NCBI GenBank assembly: GCA_031285465.1
Contig: JAITWD010000302.1
Span: 1-12,352, forward strand
DNA: 12,352 nt
Origin: Lachnospiraceae bacterium
GTDB taxonomy: Bacteria; Bacillota; Clostridia; Lachnospirales; Lachnospiraceae
Direction of reading: 5' to 3'
This document shows positions 5,576 through 12,352 of the stretch, one piece after another. The notes beneath the pieces were generated by a model that was not told the DNA's origin, made no database searches, and worked only from the letters and a program-made list of their open reading frames with translations. Positions within the stretch are counted from its first letter, which is position 1; each line of letters begins with the position of its first letter. Both the position numbers and the translations under genes were made by a program.

Positions 5576-7063
5576 CTACTTAACATAATCAAAAAAAACG
5601 TTTCCATTAATAGGTATCGGCATAGTTATTTTTTTATCATCTAAAGAGATCTCTTGATCATTATAATGCTGATAAAATGTACCTTCTGCACGATATGCAC
5701 ACACATCACCAATCGGACTTGGAGACATATCCGTTTCAAGTTGTTGTCGCAATTTATCAATATCTTCCTTCGGCAAAGCGACATCTTCTATATAATTATT
5801 ATCAAAAAAAGATACCATTTGAGTTGAAATCTTTATGGCATTTTGCCAACCTTCCCAACCAATATCAGTACTTATTTTTTTCGTATAGCACAAGCTATTA
5901 GCACCTTCTTGATCTATGCAGGTATATTGCATGGGTCTTGCAATAATATTAAACAAATTTGATGGTTCATTATTTAATGAGTAATTACTTTTATCTTGTG
6001 CAAAAACACGGTTGGCTATCGACCACGCAACCGCCTCCTGCCCATTATCAATTGGTTGCGTCTGTTCAGCATATATAACTCTTGCAATCAATTCGACCAA
6101 ATTTGCATCCAGCAGTTCTTCCCGTGTTGTATATTCATTTGCCCCATACATAATAGCCAAAGCCTGATAGTCAACCTCCTCAATAACTTCTTCAATAACC
6201 TCTTCAATTACTTCCTCATCCTCCCCCACCGGCACAGTCATCAACTGCCCCGACGTTTCAAGCGTGATCATCCCACCCATCCGGCAATAAAGCATTGCCT
6301 TCATCGTCAAGCCTTCCCGCTCACCATTGGCGGTGCTAAACATTTGCGGACTACCTTCAGTATAGCTATACATGCAGGCATCAAGCGGGTCTTCCGGTTC
6401 GCCACTATCATCGCCCATATTGACAAAGGGCGGATTTTCCCACTCCTCCTCCACATTCATCAGGCAATAACAGGTGCCGTACTTCTTTGCCAGCTCCGGA
6501 TCGGCAAGCACCTTCGCTTCGCTTCTTTCCTTGGTATGGATCGACATCTTGCTACAGTTCCCGAAGCTATACAGGTTCGGCTTGGGTAGTAACGGTTTTA
6601 TCAGCGGTGACGCGATACTATTTATATCAAATGGCGCTGGATCATTGCTGGCGGCGAGTTCCGAAAGCATGTCTTCCCGCTCCATTCCCTCGACATATTT
6701 GACCCGGTCATCGATGGTCGCATAACTGCGCCCGTTAAAGAAGGCATTCTGACTGGTCGTGGCATAGAGCCGTCCGCCCAGCCCATCCCCCTTTCCGCCA
6801 TTAAATGTATGGATTTCCTCTAACACCACACCATCCGCGCCGCCGAGTGACGCTCGGATACTCTTTAGTTCCTGGGGGGCATCGGTCGCCGCCGAGCATT
6901 TAATCTTGGCGTAATGTACGGCGTATTTGTCCTTCTCGCTCATCGCTGCGGCAAACATGGAATACCGCTTCTCACGGTATTTCTCTAAGAAATCCGGTTG
7001 TAGTTCTACATCATCGGTGGTCTGTGCTAAAATTTCCAAAACCTTCTTACTAAATTCGCTCAT
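5576..7063 (-). CDS. PAAR-like (DUF4280) and SleB-type hydrolase fusion: polymorphic effector
   Basis: This 495-residue protein has two halves. Residues 1-275 look like the PAAR-like DUF4280 family: AKIKCSAAT (52-60), NLYSFGNCSKMS (163-174), an RSYATIDDRV segment, and AMLYCRMGGMITLETSGQ (256-273). PAAR-like domains cap the VgrG spike and carry effectors. Residues 283-297 are an EEVI tandem linker. Residues about 320-475 match the SleB/CwlJ cell-wall hydrolase fold: LVELIARVIYAEQ (322-334, Glu333 the probable catalytic acid), GQEAVAWSIANRV (341-353), PMQYTCID (377-384) and CAYRAEGTFYQHY (455-467). It should cut peptidoglycan glycan strands of a target cell. No signal peptide is seen, as expected for spike-mounted delivery. 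AGAGG lies before the ATG. GC falls sharply after the linker. Two candidate immunity genes follow. Confidence 0.85.
   Translation of the reverse strand: MSEFSKKVLEILAQTTDDVELQPDFLEKYREKRYSMFAAAMSEKDKYAVHYAKIKCSAATDAPQELKSIRASLGGADGVVLEEIHTFNGGKGDGLGGRLYATTSQNAFFNGRSYATIDDRVKYVEGMEREDMLSELAASNDPAPFDINSIASPLIKPLLPKPNLYSFGNCSKMSIHTKERSEAKVLADPELAKKYGTCYCLMNVEEEWENPPFVNMGDDSGEPEDPLDACMYSYTEGSPQMFSTANGEREGLTMKAMLYCRMGGMITLETSGQLMTVPVGEDEEVIEEVIEEVIEEVDYQALAIMYGANEYTTREELLDANLVELIARVIYAEQTQPIDNGQEAVAWSIANRVFAQDKSNYSLNNEPSNLFNIIARPMQYTCIDQEGANSLCYTKKISTDIGWEGWQNAIKISTQMVSFFDNNYIEDVALPKEDIDKLRQQLETDMSPSPIGDVCAYRAEGTFYQHYNDQEISLDDKKITMPIPINGNVFFDYVK
6173..6217 (-). repeat. 12-base tandem repeat encoding the EEVI linker
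   Basis: Nearly four copies of a 12-base unit (type GAGGTTATTGAA on the coding strand, with scattered silent changes) encode EEVIEEVIEEVIEEV between the two domains of the effector. The unit length is a multiple of three, so gain or loss of copies would change linker length without a frameshift. It also marks the base-composition boundary. Confidence 0.9.
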
Positions 7064-7121
7064 CCTCTTTTTCCTCTCTGGGTTTATTGTTGTGTTGTCT
7101 AAGGGTTCTCTTTCATTTAAT

Positions 7122-7652
7122 CTATTTCGCCGTTACACACGGCACTTGTGTAAGCTTAAGCCCCAGCATATCCCGACGGAGCAGGCTGTCGATCAGCTCC
7201 ATCCGGGCAATGACATAGGATTTACTGAAACCGGCGATGCGGAACAGGAACCGGTCGCCGATCAGGTCACGATTTAGGATCATTTTCATGATAACACTTT
7301 TATCAGGATTAAGCTCGCTCCGGTCGTCCAGACACGCCACTTCCTCAAGGATCGGCAGGAAGTAGCTGGCGGTCACATCGTTATCCTCGCAGTATAGCTT
7401 GACAAAGCGATAGCGCACATTCTTTACGTACATACCGATCACCTCAACACAGGCTTTCGAAACCATGAAAAAGGGACGGGACAGTACCGGCGGGAAAAGA
7501 ACCTCATCACGGCTGTACATCTCAACCAGACTTATGGGAGGGATTTTATGGGCATTTTGACGGTTGATATTTTTAATACCGATCTCCTGGTTCCGGTTAA
7601 AATATTGGGTGATCGGGTTCCGTTCATCGGCTTCTAATAAAAAATAGTCCAT
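7122..7652 (-). CDS. Imm11/DUF1629-like protein
   Basis: This 176-residue soluble protein resembles the Imm11 (DUF1629) family. It has MDYFLLEADE at the start, PPVLSRPFFMVSKACVEV (54-71), FVKLYCEDNDVTASYFLPILEEVACLDD (83-110), and ILNRDLIGDRFLFRIAGFSKSYVIARMELIDSL near the end, which matches the family pattern of a late IF/FR element followed by a V-x-x-x-I/L-I-x-x-L helix. Imm11 was defined as an immunity family of polymorphic toxin systems. Here it lies upstream of the PAAR-like effector and is predicted cytoplasmic, so it cannot easily protect against a wall hydrolase. It may be an effector adaptor or loading factor. Its start codon shares one base with the previous stop (TGATG), and GGAGG lies about 10 bases upstream, so coupled translation is likely. 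GC is high, like the spike genes. Confidence 0.65.
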   Translation of the reverse strand: MDYFLLEADERNPITQYFNRNQEIGIKNINRQNAHKIPPISLVEMYSRDEVLFPPVLSRPFFMVSKACVEVIGMYVKNVRYRFVKLYCEDNDVTASYFLPILEEVACLDDRSELNPDKSVIMKMILNRDLIGDRFLFRIAGFSKSYVIARMELIDSLLRRDMLGLKLTQVPCVTAK

Positions 7653-8284
7653 CAGATAAGCCCCTCCGCCTTGGTGTATGCATTAATTCCGATCCCGCTA
7701 AGGCATACACCTTTATCACGGTAGTTATTGAAAATAATCTGCAACTTATCCTCCTTTAGCAGTTCTTCATACCCATCCATGTCCAATATCAGTGGGCAAA
7801 ACAGCTCCATCAGATAGCGGACGATAGCGTTATAACGCTCAATATATTTGCCGGTGATCGCCTCCAGCTCATAGGGTTTGATCCGGACAAACCTTCGTTG
7901 CAGACAGCGTTCGAAATAAACCATATCCTCCTTAAATAATTCCCACAGGAAATCCGGATGATACTTGGACGAAGTTTCTACCTCATCCAGATAAAAGGTT
8001 TCGTCATAGGTCTGCAATAAAAAACTATAGCGATCGACGAGATAACTGTGTCGCAGATAACTTATTACAAGATACCGGATTGGGTCTTTTTCACCGCACC
8101 GTTGCTTCTCCATCGTGTTATGTAAAAGTTCGGCAAAACTCTTTGATAATTCCTGCAAGAGGGTGTCTTTACTGCGGTCAATGAATGCTTTGGCTTTTTC
8201 ATAGGATTGCAAGTACCGTTCTTCGGTAAAATCATCAATATACCGTCGCATTTCTTCAACCCTGTCATTACACATTATGATCAT
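7652..8284 (-). CDS. Helical cytoplasmic protein of unknown family
   Basis: This 210-residue protein is rich in charged helices (RVEEMRRYIDDFTEERYLQSYEKAKAF, LLQELSKSFAELLHNTMEK, KYIERYNAIVRYLMELF). It has no signal peptide or membrane segment and matches no family I recognise. The ATG at 8284 lies about 11 bases after GGAAGG; an ATG at 8275 is almost as good, and one at 8320 would overlap the upstream small gene more. It overlaps the 51-residue gene at its start and the Imm11-like gene at its end (TGATG), so the three are probably translated together. Its place between spike and effector suggests an adaptor, chaperone or structural accessory; this is inference. Confidence 0.7.
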   Translation of the reverse strand: MIIMCNDRVEEMRRYIDDFTEERYLQSYEKAKAFIDRSKDTLLQELSKSFAELLHNTMEKQRCGEKDPIRYLVISYLRHSYLVDRYSFLLQTYDETFYLDEVETSSKYHPDFLWELFKEDMVYFERCLQRRFVRIKPYELEAITGKYIERYNAIVRYLMELFCPLILDMDGYEELLKEDKLQIIFNNYRDKGVCLSGIGINAYTKAEGLI

Positions 8285-8423
8285 CACTACCACCGCCTTC
8301 CCCCAGCGTAAGTTCCGCAAACTTAACCTTTGCCAGCGCTCTTATCTCTTCTTCGCTGATGTGATTTATTTTGTCTATGGTGGGGTTATTTCTAACCGCT
8401 CCCTTTAAGATGCTTTCACTCAT
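8268..8423 (-). CDS. Small 51-residue protein in the spike-effector operon
   Basis: An ATG at 8423 opens a 51-codon frame (MSESILKGAVRNNPTID...) that ends in GGGSDDHNV and a TAA, overlapping the start of the following gene by 17 bases. A purine-rich AGGCAGGCGACAA precedes it. It fills most of an otherwise empty gap in a tightly packed operon. The codon composition is unremarkable, and a helical core (ISEEEIRALAKVKFAEL) is likely. No known family. Confidence 0.55.
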   Translation of the reverse strand: MSESILKGAVRNNPTIDKINHISEEEIRALAKVKFAELTLGEGGGSDDHNV

Positions 8424-8491
8424 TTGTCGCCTGCCTTTCCAATCTGCGCCCTGCCCGCTCTATGGTGTTTTTCCGTGCTTGCCTACCGTGT

Positions 8492-9886
8492 TTACTGCAT
8501 CCGGAACTGTCCGCCATCAAAGCTGATATCATCGCTCAAGGTCATGGTGGTCTTGCCCTGCGTAACCGCCACCCGCTCTTTTGCGGCGATGGTTAAGGAG
8601 GCGGTTTGGCTGGTCACCGCCAGATCACCCGCCGCTAAAATGGAAATGTCTTTATCACTTTCGATGATGATGCCCTCCCGATCGGACAATTCAATCTTCA
8701 TGCCATTATTATTGGTGAGCAACAGCCGATCGGGTGTCAGCAAAAGCTCCTTACCGTAACAATTCTTAAAGGACTTGTGATCGGGATTAAGCCGACCACC
8801 TTCGGTTTCCCGATGCACCGCACTGATCACGAAGGTGTCCGCTTCCCGCTCCGGCACATAGAGCATTACCCGGTCGCCGATTTCCGGCATCGTGTACCAC
8901 CCGGAACCGTCCGGCGAGCTATAGACCGATGCATAGGCGAACCACTTTCGTTCCGGCTGGTTACCATTTTCATCGTTGGTAACATCAACCTTGACCTTAT
9001 CACGGTAAATGGCGGTAACGGTCGCCTCAAACGAAGCGCCAGCTGAGGATGGTAAGCCTTTTGCCAACTGCGGAAGTCCTTTCACCGCCTTAAAATAGTA
9101 GGAATGGATCAATTCAGCGCCCTGATAGCGACTGGCAATTTTATAGATAATATAGCGGTGATCAAAATAGGTCACCCTGTCGCCCAGTTCATACAGCTCC
9201 CGACTGTCAAAGCGGACCGCCTGACAATCGGCTACGGTAATATCCGGTCGCCCATTTTGCTGTTTTTCCAAGACCTCCGCATAATCAATCTGGACATGAA
9301 CATCGCTGTCCGCTTCGATCGGTCGCTCTTTCCCCTCCGGCAAGCCGATAAAATAACGGATTCCTTTCATTCGGCTATGCACCGTCAGCACCTCATCCAC
9401 CTCTGCCGCCAGACGTTTTAATAGTTCCCAATCGGTTTCCCGATGCTGGATCACCAGGTGATCAACCGCTTTCCCACTGTCAGCAGGGTACAGGAAGTGG
9501 TGATCTTCATACCCTGCGCTTACGATTTCATGCACCGCTCTATAGGGCAGAGTGGCATCCTGAAAGGTGCGGAAGTGGGGTTTTAGATCCATCAAAAAGG
9601 TCCCACTGATCAGCTCCAACCGCAGAAGGGTTTCATGGTAACCTTCTTTGAGCATAAAGTTGATCACCAATCCTTCAAACAATGCTTTCTGCTTGCCCGT
9701 TTCGTCAGTCAATTGAACGTTTACCCACGTTTCTTTCTGTAAGAGCGCTCGATAATAGCTCACATTATCATCGCTAATCATCAGTTCAACCGTCGCTTTG
9801 GCGTGCTCATTGATAGCACTGTCCACCTCCAACCCTACAATCGCCGTATAGGTAAACGGTGATATTAAAATTTGCCGATCCCTCAT
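8492..9886 (-). CDS. VgrG-like spike protein (gpD/gpV fold), complete
   Basis: This 464-residue protein has the order of the VgrG / phage late-control D family. The N-terminal gp27-like region (1 to about 270) contains the typical VIQHRETDWELLKRLAAEV (145-163) and IRYFIGLPEG (176-185). An OB-fold gpV/gp5 domain follows at about 283-358, with KVKVDVTNDENG and MPEIGDRVMLYVPE (333-346). The C-terminal repeats (about 375-460: MKIELSDREGIIIES, DISILAAGDLAV, ASLTIAAKERVAV) fit a short beta-helical needle. A trimer should form the spike of a contractile injection apparatus, tipped by the PAAR-like effector. It is shorter than proteobacterial VgrG. AAAGGGATG lies upstream, 4 bases from the previous stop, showing co-transcription. 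Confidence 0.9.
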   Translation of the reverse strand: MRDRQILISPFTYTAIVGLEVDSAINEHAKATVELMISDDNVSYYRALLQKETWVNVQLTDETGKQKALFEGLVINFMLKEGYHETLLRLELISGTFLMDLKPHFRTFQDATLPYRAVHEIVSAGYEDHHFLYPADSGKAVDHLVIQHRETDWELLKRLAAEVDEVLTVHSRMKGIRYFIGLPEGKERPIEADSDVHVQIDYAEVLEKQQNGRPDITVADCQAVRFDSRELYELGDRVTYFDHRYIIYKIASRYQGAELIHSYYFKAVKGLPQLAKGLPSSAGASFEATVTAIYRDKVKVDVTNDENGNQPERKWFAYASVYSSPDGSGWYTMPEIGDRVMLYVPEREADTFVISAVHRETEGGRLNPDHKSFKNCYGKELLLTPDRLLLTNNNGMKIELSDREGIIIESDKDISILAAGDLAVTSQTASLTIAAKERVAVTQGKTTMTLSDDISFDGGQFRMQ

Positions 9887-9890
9887 TTTA

Positions 9891-10658
9891 TCATCCCTTT
9901 CTGTCCAACTTTAGCGGTTTCCCTTCTTCGCAAAACCATTCATCTTCCGACCATTGATCGTCTTCAACCGCGTCACCTTCTTTAAGACCGCTATCTCCTT
10001 CGAAAGGCTTTTCTTTCTCTGGTTCCTGCCCCTCCGTAAGCACCGTAAATTCTATAGTTCCTAACAGCTTAAGCACCGCATGTTTCCAAATATGATATGC
10101 TTCAAATTCACACTGGAAATTCCCCAACACGATTAAATCATCCAATCGGAACATAAATAGAAGATCATAATAATTGCCATCCACCGCATAGCCCCGGTAG
10201 TCAAACCACAATATCGGTGCGTCCTTTGCCGAAACCCGCCCCTCATCATAAATAACATGACTCTGATTGATCGCCTTAATGACCGACTTGGCTTTAGCCA
10301 GTTGCATCTCAACATCTACATCGGTCACCCGGTCGGTACTGGCAGTGCCTAACACACTAAAGGTAAAGCAGATGTTATTACTGCGGTTAGACTTTATGAC
10401 CTGCGGTCGCCTGTCCGATGGATATTTTACACGGACACTTATCGGATCCATATCATTCATTTCATTTGGCAGCTTCATTGAAAATAAACCATCCGGAAAT
10501 CCTGCAATGACAAAAATGGGAACCGGTCTAAGTAAAACCGTCTCACAGCCAATTTGCATCTCATCCGACGTTAGGGGCTGGTTATGATATTTTTCCTTTT
10601 TATATTGATCTATTATCGTCATGATTATCCTATCAATATCCTTAGTTTCTCTTTTCAT
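9891..10658 (-). CDS. Candidate effector chaperone, paralogue B (DcrB/EagR-like?)
   Basis: This 255-residue soluble protein is a paralogue of the gene just upstream. Shared features are PDG followed by a LP-x-x-M segment, the motif YPSDRRPQVIKSN (79-91; YPSPNPPQIIKIN in the partner), a strand ICFTFS, a central WFDYRG (WFSYQT in the partner), and an ending of a long helix plus hydrophobic strand (HAVLKLLGTIEFT). This alpha-beta layout recalls DcrB/DUF1795 (EagR) proteins, which load T6SS effectors onto VgrG, but the match is by pattern only. An extra N-terminal helix (about 1-45) and an acidic tail rich in D, E and W (about 210-250) distinguish it from A. Its ATG overlaps the upstream stop by 4 bases (ATGA), and the VgrG-like gene follows after 4 bases. 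Confidence 0.7.
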   Translation of the reverse strand: MKRETKDIDRIIMTIIDQYKKEKYHNQPLTSDEMQIGCETVLLRPVPIFVIAGFPDGLFSMKLPNEMNDMDPISVRVKYPSDRRPQVIKSNRSNNICFTFSVLGTASTDRVTDVDVEMQLAKAKSVIKAINQSHVIYDEGRVSAKDAPILWFDYRGYAVDGNYYDLLFMFRLDDLIVLGNFQCEFEAYHIWKHAVLKLLGTIEFTVLTEGQEPEKEKPFEGDSGLKEGDAVEDDQWSEDEWFCEEGKPLKLDRKG

Positions 10659-11167
10659 CGGCGCACCCTTTCCTGTGCTATCTGAAGGTCCGATTTCTTG
10701 ATGATCCTGACCGTATCCATAATGTCCTTAAAGATCGCTTCGGTGCCTTTCCGCATTACAAGCGGACTTACGACCGCACCCATGACCAGATATTTTCCCA
10801 TCATGAAGGCATAGGAGATGTGAAAATTCTTATCATTGATCAGCGAGTCGGTCTGATAGGAAAACCAGCCGATCACACCATCCTTGTTCTCAAGTTTGTT
10901 CGCCTTACTGATAATGCTACGTGGATGTACATGGGTGATCGCCCACATCATAGCCGTAATTATTTCAAGGATGTCCGGCTCATCCAGGACGACAGCACAC
11001 CGGCTTAGGGTTAATGTCGTCATGGTTTCCTGATTTATTTTGATGATCTGCGGTGGGTTCGGGGATGGGTATCTTTTCTTTTTCATTTCTTCCGGCATGG
11101 TTATCATCTGCTCCGGCAGGTCAATAATAAGCATACCGTCAAAGAAATTGTGTTCTTGCCAGTTCAT
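10655..11167 (-). CDS. Candidate effector chaperone, paralogue A (DcrB/EagR-like?)
   Basis: This 170-residue soluble protein starts at the ATG at 11167 (MNWQEHNFFDGMLIIDLP), 7 bases after GAGGAA. An ATG 18 bases further upstream has its purine run too close. It carries YPSPNPPQIIKIN (33-45), a TLTLS strand, and WFSYQTDSLINDKNFHISYAFMMG followed by a C-terminal helix and strand (IFKDIMDTVRI). The pattern fits DcrB/DUF1795-type proteins. It lies 22 bases after the first VgrG-like gene and overlaps paralogue B by 4 bases, so the two products are probably made in step and could act as a heterodimer or as separate loaders for the two spikes. Function is inferred from fold pattern and neighbourhood. 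Confidence 0.7.
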   Translation of the reverse strand: MNWQEHNFFDGMLIIDLPEQMITMPEEMKKKRYPSPNPPQIIKINQETMTTLTLSRCAVVLDEPDILEIITAMMWAITHVHPRSIISKANKLENKDGVIGWFSYQTDSLINDKNFHISYAFMMGKYLVMGAVVSPLVMRKGTEAIFKDIMDTVRIIKKSDLQIAQERVRR

Positions 11168-11189
11168 TAGTTTTCCTCGTTTCATTTCC

Positions 11190-12352
11190 TCATTTGTGTC
11201 GATTGCCTATCGGAATACTGCCTGCGAGTATATAACCGGTTTCATCCGAAACTTCTTGAATTGGGATATCACCAAGCATCTGCGAATATATCTCCGCTGC
11301 TCCCACTGGCAACGCTGCATCTCTGGTCATGCCATTATGGGACGATGACGCGACCGATGGTGCACTATTCTTATTAAAACCGCTCGATCCGCCGATCGTG
11401 TCAAAGGCATTGCAGATATTCATCACCGTTGGCGACGACAGATCCTTTCGGATCATGGTTGCCTCCTGATCCGCCCTAAGCATGACCGCCTTCCCACCCA
11501 GCTTAACCGTCCGCTTTGCCCTGATTGAGATCGCCGCCTTAGTGGAGCTGGTGATACCCTTCCCGTCCAGCATATTTACCCTTGTCTCATCCGCTCCCAG
11601 CAACTTAAGCGACAGTTCTAGCGGATCATGATAAAGCTGCTTTCCATGAATGGTGGTAAAATATTTCCGTTCATTCGCCACCGCTAGGTTCTCCGGTGCC
11701 TGCGTGATCTCCGGGCAAACATCACCATTTTCTCTAAGCGGGTAAACCGCCATCGCTCTTCGCTCATCCGCCACGGGCAGATACAGACCCACCCTGGTTC
11801 CCACCTCCGGCATACAGTAGAATAGATTGCCGACGCGCGGTTTCCAATCATAGGCAAACGCCGTTGCTTCCTTCTGCTCCGGATCAATGTCCAAATGTAA
11901 CTTGACCGTTTCCCCCCTCGTCTGTAGTACCGTTCCGGTCAGGGAGCGTCCCTGTAACCGGTTGTTATAATATTCCTCCTGATAATAATGGTGTTTGCCG
12001 GAGAGACAGTAACTAAATTGCACCATCCCGCCCCGACAGACACACTTGATGGCACAGATATTAAGAAGTGTGGTTTCAAAAGCCAGACGCTCACCAATCA
12101 AAAATCGCTCATTACTCTCCACTTCGATAAAAGAAAATTTACCCGCGATGATCTCTTCACCGTAGTCCCGACTCCCGTCATACTTTTCTTGTGACTTTAT
12201 TGCAAAAATATCGGTGGTCAATTCACCTTTCCGCTCACCATTGGGCAGACCCACGAAGAAACGGGACTTCTTTGATGTCGCATCCGCCATTAGCGAGCTA
12301 TTAAGGTGGCTGGATAGCCGCTTGATAAATTCCCAATCGGTTTCCTCATATT
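11190..12352 (-). CDS. VgrG-like spike protein, 5' end outside the window
   Basis: The frame stays open to the window edge and gives at least 386 residues. The part before the first visible ATG (12290) reads YEETDWEFIKRLSSHLNSSL, aligning with ETDWELLKRLAAEV of the complete spike, so that ATG is internal and the gene is cut by the window. FFVGLPNGERKGEL then matches YFIGLPEGKERPIE. An OB-fold follows (SLTGTVLQTRGETVKLHLDID to MPEVGTRVGLYLP), then strand repeats (ELSLKLLGADETRVNML, AAISIRAKRTVKLGGKAVML). It ends with a Ser/Asn/Gly-rich tail of about 80 residues absent from the second spike (from SSPTVMNICNAFDTIGG onward), which may carry or recruit cargo. Identity with the second spike is low outside the conserved motifs, so the duplication is old or the two were acquired separately. 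Confidence 0.88.
   Translation of the reverse strand, partial: YEETDWEFIKRLSSHLNSSLMADATSKKSRFFVGLPNGERKGELTTDIFAIKSQEKYDGSRDYGEEIIAGKFSFIEVESNERFLIGERLAFETTLLNICAIKCVCRGGMVQFSYCLSGKHHYYQEEYYNNRLQGRSLTGTVLQTRGETVKLHLDIDPEQKEATAFAYDWKPRVGNLFYCMPEVGTRVGLYLPVADERRAMAVYPLRENGDVCPEITQAPENLAVANERKYFTTIHGKQLYHDPLELSLKLLGADETRVNMLDGKGITSSTKAAISIRAKRTVKLGGKAVMLRADQEATMIRKDLSSPTVMNICNAFDTIGGSSGFNKNSAPSVASSSHNGMTRDAALPVGAAEIYSQMLGDIPIQEVSDETGYILAGSIPIGNRHK

Noticed and set aside
5548..5607. Upstream extension of immunity candidate 1 starting METFFLIMLSR.
   Set aside because: It overlaps the effector stop, lacks a ribosome site, and adds residues before an otherwise normal membrane anchor. The ATG at 5547 behind GGGAG is better.
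6173..6217. The 12-base tandem repeat considered as a phase-variation switch.
   Set aside because: The unit is a multiple of three and would change only linker length; it cannot switch the frame on and off. Copies also differ by silent changes, so active slippage looks weak.
5996..6589. A 197-residue plus-strand open frame.
   Set aside because: It lies antisense inside the effector gene, is rich in His, Ile and Pro as expected of an antisense shadow, and has no ribosome site or recognisable motif.
9104..9421. Plus-strand frames of about 90-110 residues over the second spike gene and elsewhere.
   Set aside because: All are antisense to strongly supported genes and show no independent coding evidence.
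1..12352. CRISPR arrays, tRNA or rRNA genes, insertion sequences and transposases.
   Set aside because: I saw no regularly spaced repeats, no tRNA-like clover-leaf segments, and no transposase or integrase motifs on either strand.

Overview
The window looks like a piece of a low-to-medium GC Bacillota chromosome, most likely an anaerobic Clostridia member. The reasons are a clostridial-type AgrD peptide, a LytTR response regulator, GGAGG-type ribosome binding sites, consensus sigma-A promoters, and an SSB-like protein of a Firmicutes type. I cannot name the genus. Every gene I accept is on the minus strand, so the biological reading order runs from high to low coordinates.

Region A (about 12352 to 3930) is the end of a contractile-injection (T6SS/eCIS/phage-tail-like) spike and effector locus. 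It begins with a 5'-truncated VgrG-like spike protein. Two overlapping genes follow for paralogous small proteins sharing a YPSxxxPQxIKxN motif (candidate DcrB/EagR-like effector chaperones), then a second, complete VgrG-like protein. Next come a 51-residue protein, a helical protein of about 210 residues, and an Imm11/DUF1629-like protein. The locus ends with a 495-residue protein that fuses a PAAR-like (DUF4280) N-terminus to a SleB/CwlJ-type cell-wall hydrolase domain, followed by two genes for exported or membrane-anchored proteins that are the best immunity candidates. The fusion protein reads as a polymorphic antibacterial effector. Its two halves are joined by a tandem EEVI linker, and base composition drops from roughly 50% GC before the linker to roughly 30% after it. 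Between the two immunity candidates lies a frameshifted remnant whose ribosome binding site and first codons resemble the start of the effector gene, which suggests past toxin-cassette exchange.

Region B (about 3700 to 1142) is an agr-like quorum-sensing unit with its own consensus promoter. In order it has a LytTR response regulator, a 44-residue AgrD-like cyclic-peptide precursor, an internal hairpin, an AgrC-like polytopic sensor, and a rho-independent terminator. No AgrB processing protease is present. The sensor has lost the motifs expected for the phospho-accepting histidine and for ATP binding, so it looks like a pseudokinase.

Region C (about 1081 to 1) holds a probable SSB-like two-OB-fold protein with its own promoter and a leader of roughly 200 nt that contains a strong stem-loop. 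The last 200 bases contain no convincing gene.

The proposed biology is inference. A spike/PAAR-tipped apparatus would deliver a peptidoglycan-degrading toxin, immunity proteins outside the membrane would protect the producer, and the adjacent peptide-signalling unit might or might not control it.
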